Program-made: the position numbers and the translations under genes
The notes under the pieces: generated by a model
Databases searched by the model: none
What the model saw: the letters and a program-made list of their open reading frames with translations, nothing else
Told to the model about the DNA's origin: nothing
Origin: Candidatus Omnitrophota bacterium
GTDB lineage: Bacteria; Omnitrophota; Gorgyraeia; Gygaellales; Profunditerraquicolaceae
Reading direction: 5' to 3'
NCBI GenBank assembly: GCA_023228185.1
Contig: JALOBQ010000029.1
Span: forward strand, 1 to 9,654
Length of the DNA stretch: 9,654 nt
Shown here: piece by piece, positions 1-4,988 of the stretch
Layout of the letters: every line of letters begins with the position of its first letter
How positions within the stretch are numbered: the first letter of the stretch is position 1

Positions 1-2
1 AA

Positions 3-389
3 GATCCGGGTTTAAGAAGGATTCTTACTTTACAGGCAGCAAGAGGTTACTATCTGGCGGGTAATTACGGTGAGGCGAAAAATATCTATCGCATGGCATT
101 GCGGGAGGATTTTTCTTCGGACGCGCCGGATATTCATTTTGGATTAGCGGAGGTTTGTGAAGCCGTTTCGGAGGACCAAGAGGCAATCCGGGAGTATCTC
201 GCGGCCGCCGGACTCTATACTCAAGATCCGCGATTATCCGCGCGATCGTTTTTACGCGCGGCCAAGCTTTGCGAAGATAAGGAAGATTATCACGAAGCGC
301 TTAAAATATATATGCGGGTTGTTGAACGTTTTCCTTCGCTGCCGGAGTCCGGGGTAGCTCGGGAGAGGATGGAGGCGATTAAGAAATAA
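3..389 (+). CDS. TPR-repeat protein, 3' part only (5' end outside the window)
   Basis: The frame is open from the first complete codon at position 3 to TAA at 387-389 and gives 128 residues, so this is the C-terminal part of a longer gene. The internal ATG at 93 falls inside a helical repeat and is not a credible start. Three helix-turn-helix units with TPR spacing are visible: around residues 12-45 (YYLAGNYGEAKNIYR), 46-80 (GLAEVCEAVSEDQEAIREY) and 82-116 (AAKLCEDKEDYHEALKIYMRVVERFP). Small residues, Tyr/Leu and the closing Pro sit at the usual TPR positions. The last unit resembles outer-membrane or cell-envelope TPR scaffolds of the YbgF/BamD style, in which repeats mediate protein-protein contacts. 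The N-terminal part, which would show a signal peptide or extra domain, is missing, so location and role stay open. A composite repeat begins one base after the stop. Confidence 0.8.
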   Translation, partial: DPGLRRILTLQAARGYYLAGNYGEAKNIYRMALREDFSSDAPDIHFGLAEVCEAVSEDQEAIREYLAAAGLYTQDPRLSARSFLRAAKLCEDKEDYHEALKIYMRVVERFPSLPESGVARERMEAIKK

Positions 390-390
390 G

Positions 391-425
391 CTGTCAGCTA
401 TCAGCTGTCAGTCGTCAGCTTTCAG
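391..425 (+). repeat. Five direct heptamer repeats, consensus CTNTCAG
   Basis: Starting two bases after the TPR gene's stop, five consecutive 7-bp units read CTGTCAG, CTATCAG, CTGTCAG, TCGTCAG and CTTTCAG. The TCAG core is invariant. Related units occur in inverted orientation at 504-524, so this is the left arm of a composite element around the AAAAGC array. No protein is encoded. A dispersed intergenic repeat family is my inference. Confidence 0.8.
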
Positions 426-426
426 C

Positions 427-504
427 AAAAGCAAAAGCAAAAGCAAAAGCAAAAGCAAAAGCAAAAGCAAAAGCAAAAGCAAAAGCAAAAGCAAAAGCAA
501 AAGC
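427..504 (+). repeat. Perfect hexanucleotide microsatellite (AAAAGC)x13
   Basis: Thirteen uninterrupted, identical copies of AAAAGC fill 78 bp between the TPR gene and dapL. Perfect purity suggests recent expansion or active slippage, so copy number may vary between strains or reads. The array lies about 35 bp upstream of the dapL start, where length changes could alter spacing to upstream promoter elements. It is too short-period and spacerless for CRISPR. None of the frames across it contains a stop codon on either strand, but I see no sign that it is translated. Confidence 0.95.
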
Positions 505-524
505 TGATAGTTGCCAGCTGAAAG
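504..524 (-). repeat. Three inverted heptamers closing the composite repeat
   Basis: Read on the minus strand, 524 down to 504 gives CTTTCAG, CTGGCAA, CTATCAG, the same heptamer family as at 391-425 in opposite orientation. The arms can pair, 398-406 with 502-510 and 419-426 with 517-524. These two pairings cross rather than nest, so they would be alternatives or a pseudoknot, not one simple hairpin. Confidence 0.75.
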
Positions 525-530
525 GGTATT

Positions 531-535
531 AAGGA
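531..535 (+). promoter_or_regulatory. Shine-Dalgarno of dapL
   Basis: AAGGA ends four bases before the ATG at 540. The spacing is short but usable. It supports ATG 540, which also matches the usual DapL N-terminus (KLQSLPPYLF near residue 8). Confidence 0.55.
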
Positions 536-539
536 TAAA

Positions 540-1700
540 ATGTTTAAAATCTCTAAAAAATTACAATCGTTGCCGCCATATTTATTTTTAGAAATTGATA
601 AAGCTAAAAGGGCTGCCCGCGCGCAAGGCAGAGATATTATTGATTTTGGTATTGGTGACCCGGATCAGCCTACGGATAAGCATGTGATTGACGCTTTATA
701 TCAGGCCGCGCTTGATCCATCTAATCATCGTTATGCTTTAGACCAGGGTATGCCGGTTCTGCGCCAGTCCATTGCCACCTGGTATAAAAAAAGATTTTCT
801 GTTTCTCTTGATCCATCCAGCCAGATATTACCCTTGATCGGTTCTAAAGAAGGCATCGCGCATTTCCCTTTGGCATATCTTAATCCCGGGGATGTAGCTT
901 TAGTTCCTGACCCGTGTTATCCTCCTTATAAAGGAGGCACAATCTTAGCCGGAGGTAAAATTCACCTGATGCCCCTTTTAGCGGAGAATGGTTTCTTACC
1001 GGATTTATCGAAGATCCCGTTTTGCGTTCGTAGGAAAGCGAAAATCATCTTTGTTAATTACCCTAATAACCCGACTAATGCCTGCGCTAATGATGATTTT
1101 TACCGCCGGTTGATCGCTTTCGCTTTGAAAAACAAAATTATTATTATTTCGGATTTGGCTTATTCTGAAATGGCTTTTGACGGATATCGGCCAAGAAGCA
1201 TGCTTGAGTTTGAGGGAGCCGGTGAAGTCGTAATTGAGTTTCATTCTTTATCGAAGACTTTTAATATGACAGGTTGGCGCGTTGGCTGGGCATGCGGGAA
1301 TTCCGAGTTAGTCAGCGCTTTAGCAAAAGTAAAGTCTAATATTGATTCCGGTATTTTTTCCGCTATTCAACTGGCTGGCGTGTCTGCTTTAGAAAGTAAT
1401 CAGGATTTTGTGAATAAAATGTGCTCGCTATATCAGGATAGGCGTGATTGTTTAGTTAAAGGGTTAAATTCATTAGGCTGGAAAGTCTTTAGCCCGAAAG
1501 CGACTTTTTATGTTTGGATCAAGGTTCCTGATAAAACCGGCGCGATTAATTTTGCCGCGCGGCTTCTTAAAGAAGCTGATATCGTCGCAACCCCCGGCGT
1601 GGGGTTCGGCAAATACGGCGAAGGTTATATCCGTATGGCGCTTACTGTTGCCCAAGAGAGGATCCTTGAGGCGTTAAACCGGCTTAAAAAAATAGCGTAA
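540..1700 (+). CDS. dapL: LL-diaminopimelate aminotransferase (PLP enzyme, class I/II fold)
   Basis: DapL converts tetrahydrodipicolinate and glutamate to LL-2,6-diaminopimelate and 2-oxoglutarate in one cytoplasmic step, bypassing the succinyl or acetyl branches of lysine/meso-DAP synthesis. At 386 residues it has full fold-type I aminotransferase length. Visible marks are the N-terminal LPPYLF arm (11-16), FGIGDPDQPT (36-45), GSKEG (101-105) that holds PLP phosphate, DPCYPPY (124-130), NYPNNPT (173-179), SDLAYSEM (204-211, with Asp205 and Tyr208 on the cofactor ring), SLSKTFNMTGWRVGW (236-250, Lys239 as Schiff-base lysine) and YIRMAL (363-368, Arg365 for substrate carboxylate). The LPPY start and SEM segment favour DapL over aspartate or alanine transaminases, but close relatives (AspC/AlaT-like, MalY-like) cannot be excluded by eye. 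It is first in a run with folK, panC and nadX; folK starts at the next base after its stop. Confidence 0.88.
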   Translation: MFKISKKLQSLPPYLFLEIDKAKRAARAQGRDIIDFGIGDPDQPTDKHVIDALYQAALDPSNHRYALDQGMPVLRQSIATWYKKRFSVSLDPSSQILPLIGSKEGIAHFPLAYLNPGDVALVPDPCYPPYKGGTILAGGKIHLMPLLAENGFLPDLSKIPFCVRRKAKIIFVNYPNNPTNACANDDFYRRLIAFALKNKIIIISDLAYSEMAFDGYRPRSMLEFEGAGEVVIEFHSLSKTFNMTGWRVGWACGNSELVSALAKVKSNIDSGIFSAIQLAGVSALESNQDFVNKMCSLYQDRRDCLVKGLNSLGWKVFSPKATFYVWIKVPDKTGAINFAARLLKEADIVATPGVGFGKYGEGYIRMALTVAQERILEALNRLKKIA

Positions 1701-2102
1701 ATGACGATCTGTTATCTGGCAGTAGGTTCAAATTTGGGCAACCGGAGAAAGTTCATAAAATTGGCTATAAAAATGGTTGATTCCTTAACAGGCACGCGCG
1801 TAATTAAAACGTCGTCAATTATTCAAACTCTTCCTGTGGGCGGGCCGCGTAATCAAGGCAAGTTTTTAAACGCTGTTTTAAAAATCTCCACGCGATTATC
1901 CCCCTTAAGATTACTTAAACAATTAAAAAATATAGAAAAAACTTTAGGCCGCGTTGGGTCAGTGCGTTTCGCAGCGCGTTGTATTGATCTGGATATTTTA
2001 CTTTATGGTGAGGAGTCTTTTAAAAGTAAAAAGCTGGTTATTCCGCATCCGCGAATGTTTAAGCGGGATTTCGTAACCGGCCCGCTATTAGAGGTGATAT
2101 GA
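1701..2102 (+). CDS. folK: 6-hydroxymethyl-7,8-dihydropterin pyrophosphokinase (HPPK), short form
   Basis: HPPK transfers pyrophosphate from ATP to 6-hydroxymethyl-dihydropterin, the step before dihydropteroate synthase in folate synthesis. Visible family marks are YLAVGSNLGNR (5-15), GGPRNQGKFLNAV (47-59), IEKTLGR (78-84), CIDLDILLYG (94-103) with the metal-binding Asp96 and Asp98, and IPHPRMFKRDFV (114-125). Phe90 replaces the Trp often seen before the ID(L)DI segment. The protein has 133 residues and stops right after GPLLEVI, where longer homologues such as the E. coli enzyme (about 159 residues) continue through a C-terminal tail. The core and metal site are intact, so I read it as a compact functional enzyme. 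The ATG directly abuts the dapL stop and I see no good Shine-Dalgarno, which suggests translational coupling. The stop overlaps the panC start (ATGA). No folB, folP or folE is in the window. Confidence 0.9.
   Translation: MTICYLAVGSNLGNRRKFIKLAIKMVDSLTGTRVIKTSSIIQTLPVGGPRNQGKFLNAVLKISTRLSPLRLLKQLKNIEKTLGRVGSVRFAARCIDLDILLYGEESFKSKKLVIPHPRMFKRDFVTGPLLEVI
2091..2096 (+). promoter_or_regulatory. Shine-Dalgarno of panC inside the end of folK
   Basis: GAGGTG, followed directly by AT and then the ATG at 2099, lies in the last codons of folK (Glu-Val-Ile). It gives panC its own ribosome recruitment on top of the 4-nt stop/start overlap, and it fixes the panC start. Confidence 0.6.
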
Positions 2103-2938
2103 AAATTATCCGCCTGCCGGCTAAATTAGCCGCGTATGCCTTGAGATTGAAACGGAATCAACAAAGTATTGGCCTTGTTCCGACAATGGGAGCATTGCAC
2201 GACGGGCATTTAAGTTTAATTTGCTCAGCGCGCAAAGAAAATGATTTTGTCTGCGTGAGTATTTTTATTAATCCCAAGCAGTTTAGCGCAAGAGAGGATT
2301 TTAAAAAATACCCGCGCCCTCTGTCAAAAGACCTGGAACTATGCCGCAAGGCAGGCGTGGACATAGTATTTTTACCTGAAGCCGAAGATATCTACCCGGA
2401 AGGTTTTGGCAGTTTTGTCGATTTGCCTGCGATAAGCTCCTTGCTTTGTGGTAAAACCCGGCCAGGGCATTTTCGCGGCGTGGCGACGATAGTTTTAAAA
2501 TTATTTAATATCACCAGAGCGGACAATGCTTATTTCGGCCAGAAAGACGCTCAACAGGCGGTAGTTATTTCCAGGATGATTTCAGACCTTAACCTGCCGG
2601 TTAAGTTAAGAGTGATGCCGATTGTCCGTTGTAATGACGGCCTGGCGTTAAGTTCGCGCAATGTTTATCTTAATAAGCAACAAAGGCAGGATGCCGTTGT
2701 TCTCTATCAAGCGCTTTGCCTGGCGCGTTGCCTTATTGACCATGGATTAGTTGATACGCAACGCTTGTTGCTGCGCATGCGCCAGCTTATTGCTAAACAT
2801 CAAACAGCGAAGATTGATTATATCACGGCAGTTGATTTAAATTCGCTGAAACCAATTAAAAGAATTTCTCAAGGTTGCTTGATTGCTTTAGCGGTGAAAT
2901 TCGGTAAAACAAGATTGATTGATAATATTGTTATTTAA
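2099..2938 (+). CDS. panC: Pantothenate synthetase (pantoate--beta-alanine ligase)
   Basis: PanC activates pantoate with ATP to pantoyl-adenylate, then joins it to beta-alanine to give pantothenate, the precursor of coenzyme A; it is cytoplasmic. The 279-residue length is normal for the family. The nucleotidyltransferase HIGH-type motif is clear in PTMGALHDGHLSLI (28-41, His34 and His37). It is followed by VSIFINPKQF (53-62), KYPRPLSKDLE (70-80), the pantoate-binding RPGHFRGVATIVLKLFNI (121-138), YFGQKDAQQ (145-153) and the KMSKS-like GLALSSRNVYL (181-191). All expected catalytic segments are present with no break. The start overlaps the folK stop by 4 nt and has a good Shine-Dalgarno. panB and panD, which make pantoate and beta-alanine, are not in the window; nadX follows after 4 nt. 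Confidence 0.96.
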   Translation: MKIIRLPAKLAAYALRLKRNQQSIGLVPTMGALHDGHLSLICSARKENDFVCVSIFINPKQFSAREDFKKYPRPLSKDLELCRKAGVDIVFLPEAEDIYPEGFGSFVDLPAISSLLCGKTRPGHFRGVATIVLKLFNITRADNAYFGQKDAQQAVVISRMISDLNLPVKLRVMPIVRCNDGLALSSRNVYLNKQQRQDAVVLYQALCLARCLIDHGLVDTQRLLLRMRQLIAKHQTAKIDYITAVDLNSLKPIKRISQGCLIALAVKFGKTRLIDNIVI

Positions 2939-2942
2939 ACTA

Positions 2943-3767
2943 ATGAAGAGAAAACTAAAAATTGGCATAGTTGGTTGCGGAGCAATCGGCACATCCCTGG
3001 CTAAAGAGATCTCGCGTTCGTTAAAAAGCCAGGCTGATTTATGCGGCTTATTCGATATCGACCTTGTTAAGTGCCGTTTCTTAAGCAGGCTACTTTCGCC
3101 GAAAAAAAACCTTTGCGCTGTTTCTTTAAATGCGTTGGTAAAAAAATCTGATTTGATTATTGAAGCTTCCGCGGCAAAAAGTTCTTATCAAATCGCTGAT
3201 ACAACTTTACAGGCCGGCCGCAGCGTGATGATTATGAGCGTAGGCGGAGTAGTTGAAAAAATCAAGGTATTGTCTTCTTTAGCCAGTAAAAAAGGTGCCT
3301 TTATTTATATACCCAGCGGAGCGATCAGCGGCGTGGATGCCTTGAAAGCCGCTAATATATCTAAGATTGATTCTGTTACTTTGACTACGCGTAAACAACC
3401 GCTCTCTTTTAAGGGCGTGGCTTTTGTGGCTGAGAAAAAAATAAAGTTAGATCATCTTAAGAAAGAAAAGGTCCTTTTTTCAGGTTGCGCGTCTAAAGCG
3501 GTAAAATATTTCCCGCAAAATATTAACGTTGCGGCAGTGTTGTCAATCGCCGGGCTTGGCGTAAAAAACACAAAAGTTAAAATCATTGCCAGCCCTTTTG
3601 TAAAAAGGAATATTCATGAAATACGCATAAAATCACGCGCCGCGGATATTACCACGCGTACGGAAAACACATTGCATCCGGATAACCCGAAAACAAGTTT
3701 TCTTGCGGTATTAAGCGCGATAGCGACATTAAGGCAGATTTTACAGCCGGTAAAAATCGGCACGTAA
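2943..3767 (+). CDS. nadX: L-aspartate dehydrogenase, NadX family
   Basis: NadX oxidises L-aspartate with NAD(P)+ to iminoaspartate, the substrate of quinolinate synthase NadA, so it can replace aspartate oxidase NadB at the start of NAD synthesis. Starting at ATG 2943 it has 274 residues, a normal length; an upstream in-frame TTG (2919) would add eight residues overlapping panC and is unlikely. The Rossmann glycine motif is GIVGCGAIG (8-16). Then come IIEASAAK (72-79), MSVGGV (98-103), IYIPSGAISGVDAL (121-134), VTLTTRKQP (145-153), FPQNINVAAVLSIAG (190-204), NIHEI (223-227, with the catalytic-type His225) and HPDNPKTSFLAVLSAIATLR (245-264). These C-terminal motifs separate it from DapB and from homoserine dehydrogenase. 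No Shine-Dalgarno is evident and it starts 4 nt after panC, so coupling is likely. nadA and nadC lie elsewhere. Confidence 0.9.
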   Translation: MKRKLKIGIVGCGAIGTSLAKEISRSLKSQADLCGLFDIDLVKCRFLSRLLSPKKNLCAVSLNALVKKSDLIIEASAAKSSYQIADTTLQAGRSVMIMSVGGVVEKIKVLSSLASKKGAFIYIPSGAISGVDALKAANISKIDSVTLTTRKQPLSFKGVAFVAEKKIKLDHLKKEKVLFSGCASKAVKYFPQNINVAAVLSIAGLGVKNTKVKIIASPFVKRNIHEIRIKSRAADITTRTENTLHPDNPKTSFLAVLSAIATLRQILQPVKIGT

Positions 3768-3777
3768 TTAAAGTAGT

Positions 3778-3815
3778 ATCCCTCGTCCGCCGGTAAAACA
3801 GTGGCGGCTCGGGAT
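3778..3815 (+). other. Interrupted hairpin downstream of nadX
   Basis: ATCCC (3778-3782) pairs with GGGAT (3811-3815) and CCGCC (3787-3791) with GGCGG (3803-3807), separated by a small internal loop and closed by an 11-nt A-rich loop. No T-tract follows, so it is not a standard intrinsic terminator. It could stabilise the 3' end of the biosynthetic mRNA, belong to a dispersed palindrome family, or be part of the leader of the next gene. Confidence 0.6.
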
Positions 3816-3822
3816 AAATTCA

Positions 3823-3883
3823 CGCATTGGCTTACTCACGCTGGCGCCTGCCTGACGGCAGTCAGGCGTTCGTAAGTCAAGCG
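3823..3883 (+). other. Long two-tier stem-loop in the leader of the small basic protein gene
   Basis: The apex is a perfect 7-bp stem, GCCTGAC (3850-3856) with GTCAGGC (3861-3867), closed by the tetraloop GGCA. A lower stem pairs CGC and TTGGCTTAC (3823-3825, 3827-3835) with GTAAGTCAA and GCG (3872-3880, 3881-3883), with one G-U pair and one bulged A. The whole structure ends ten bases before the Shine-Dalgarno of the next gene. It may be a regulatory leader or a dispersed palindromic repeat; the sequence alone does not decide. Confidence 0.65.
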
Positions 3884-3892
3884 TTCATTTAG

Positions 3893-3903
3893 AAGGGGGG
3901 TGA
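3893..3903 (+). promoter_or_regulatory. Strong Shine-Dalgarno, decides the start of the small basic gene
   Basis: AAGGGGGGTGA closely follows the complement of the 16S rRNA 3' end (AAGGAGGTGA). It ends eight bases before ATG 3912, good spacing. The in-frame GTG at 3900 lies inside this element and is therefore not the start. This is the best ribosome-binding site in the window, consistent with high expression. Confidence 0.75.
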
Positions 3904-3911
3904 ATCAGAAA

Positions 3912-4163
3912 ATGGCAGACAAAGTAATGAAGGTAGGAGTAAAGAGGGAAAAAGGTTATCTCTATTATATCGACAAACAGGGCGATGTCTCTTGCGCGAA
4001 AATGGCCAGAGGCGCCAAAAAGGGAGGTAACCCCAAGAAGGTAGCCAAATGCGGTATCAAGAGAAAAGAAGGTTATCTTTATTTCTTGGATAAGAAAGGC
4101 GATGTTTCTTGCGCTAAGATGAAGAGAGGCGGCAAGAAAGCTAAGAAAAGCAAAAAGCGTTAA
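3912..4163 (+). CDS. Small lysine-rich protein of two tandem modules, function unknown
   Basis: I do not recognise a characterised family. The protein has 83 residues with 28 Lys/Arg against 7 Asp/Glu. Residues 4-34 and 43-73 are copies of one 31-residue module with 22 identical positions, offset by 39 residues: a KxG(V/I)KR start, then GYLY, DK, GDVSCAKM and RG. The pattern of alternating aromatic residues and a Gly-Asp turn suggests a short beta hairpin or zipper-like fold (inference). Each module has one Cys in GDVSCAKM, and Cys47 is extra; there is no CxxC pair and so no clear zinc site. Linker and tail are Gly/Lys-rich (GAKKGGNPKK, GGKKAKKSKKR), as in proteins that bind RNA or DNA. There is no signal peptide or membrane segment. 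It has its own structured leader, a strong Shine-Dalgarno and a downstream terminator-like hairpin. A nucleic-acid-binding role is plausible but unproven. Confidence 0.8.
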   Translation: MADKVMKVGVKREKGYLYYIDKQGDVSCAKMARGAKKGGNPKKVAKCGIKRKEGYLYFLDKKGDVSCAKMKRGGKKAKKSKKR

Positions 4164-4173
4164 AAAGGTTAAC

Positions 4174-4206
4174 GGGGGCCTTTGACAATTTGAGTTAAAG
4201 GCCCCC
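4174..4206 (+). terminator. GC-rich hairpin terminator after the small basic gene
   Basis: A 13-bp stem (4174-4186 with 4194-4206), GGGGGCCTTTGAC against GTTAAAGGCCCCC with one G-U pair, closes on a 7-nt AATTTGA loop. TTCCTT follows, a broken rather than pure T-tract. It lies eleven bases after the stop codon. Stem strength and position make it the most convincing terminator in the window, although the weak T-tract leaves some doubt about efficiency. Confidence 0.75.
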
Positions 4207-4229
4207 TTCCTTAAAGCAAGGGTAATTTT

Positions 4230-4988
4230 ATGCTCGAATCAAAAAAAGTAATTGTCGTGATGCCGGCGTTTTGTGCGGGCAAAACTTTAAAGAAAACATT
4301 TGAGGAAATCCCTTCGGGGATAGTTGACGAGGTGCTGGTGATCGACGACCATAGCCCTGATGATACTGCTTTGGTCGCCAAAACGCTGGGGCTGGAAGTT
4401 TTTATCCATGAGAAGAACCTTGGATACGGAGCTAACCAGAAAACTTGTTACAGAAAAGCTTTGGAACGCGGGGCGGATATCGTGATTATGCTGCATCCGG
4501 ATTATCAGTATTCACCTAAGCTGGTTACGGCAATGGCGGCTTTGGTGTCTTCAGGGATGTTTGACATCGTGCTGGGCTCAAGGATACTTGGCGGTTACGC
4601 ATTAAAAGGGGGTATGCCCTTATATAAATATATTTCTAACCGCCTGCTTACTTTATTTCAAAACGTTTTTTTAAAGCAGAAGCTTTCAGAATACCATACC
4701 GGTTACAGGGCTTTTTCCCGCCAAGCTTTGATCAAGTTGCCGCTCTTAGAGAATTCCAATGATTTTATCTTCGACAATCAGATGCTCGCCCAGGCGGTCT
4801 ATTTTGGTTTAAAGATCGGCGAGATCACCGCTCCTGCGCGATACAGGAAAGATTCATCGTCAATTTCTCTTAAACGCAGTATTATTTATGGATTTGGCGT
4901 GATGCTTACTACTTTTCAACTTCTTTTGCAGCAACTAAAAATGGCAAAATTCCCTATTTTTGATAAAGATGGAAAAAAAATACTTTAA
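4230..4988 (+). CDS. GT2 glycosyltransferase, polyprenyl-phosphate sugar synthase-like (DPM1-like)
   Basis: This is a family 2, GT-A fold glycosyltransferase of 252 residues, probably acting at the cytoplasmic face of the membrane. The N-terminal strand VIVVMPAF (7-14) and VLVIDDHSPDDT (35-46) form the nucleotide-sugar site. NLGYGANQKTCY (63-74) matches the NxGxG segment of DPM1-like enzymes. LHPDYQYSP (88-96) stands where the DxD metal motif is expected, here with a single Asp91 and His89. LGSRILGG (115-122) and YHTGYRAFSR (155-164) follow. No membrane helix or second domain is present, unlike GtrB- or ArnC-type enzymes with C-terminal helices. AAGGG at 4218-4222 gives a sound Shine-Dalgarno. 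The next gene overlaps its end by 20 nt and encodes a GT-C type membrane enzyme, so I infer that this GT2 charges polyprenyl phosphate with the sugar donor used there. The sugar cannot be told. Confidence 0.85.
   Translation: MLESKKVIVVMPAFCAGKTLKKTFEEIPSGIVDEVLVIDDHSPDDTALVAKTLGLEVFIHEKNLGYGANQKTCYRKALERGADIVIMLHPDYQYSPKLVTAMAALVSSGMFDIVLGSRILGGYALKGGMPLYKYISNRLLTLFQNVFLKQKLSEYHTGYRAFSRQALIKLPLLENSNDFIFDNQMLAQAVYFGLKIGEITAPARYRKDSSSISLKRSIIYGFGVMLTTFQLLLQQLKMAKFPIFDKDGKKIL

Noticed and set aside
427..504. Tandem array as a possible CRISPR
   Set aside because: The units are 6 bp and contiguous with no unique spacers; this is a microsatellite.
2943..3767. Dihydrodipicolinate reductase (DapB), tempting next to dapL
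   Set aside because: The PQNINVAA, NIHEI and PDNPKTS motifs belong to the aspartate dehydrogenase family, and DapB's own signature motifs are absent.
3778..3815. Intrinsic terminator of the dapL-nadX transcript
   Set aside because: The stem is interrupted and no T-tract follows, so I list it only as a hairpin.
3912..4163. Small basic protein as a ribosomal protein, histone H1-like or HU protein
   Set aside because: The Lys-rich tail is H1-like, but the repeated GYLY/GDVSCAKM core does not fit any of these families as I know them.
4182..4187. TTGACA as a -35 promoter box for the GT2 gene
   Set aside because: It lies inside the terminator stem and loop, and the sequence about 17 bases downstream (CCTTCC) is not a -10 element. 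Chance match.
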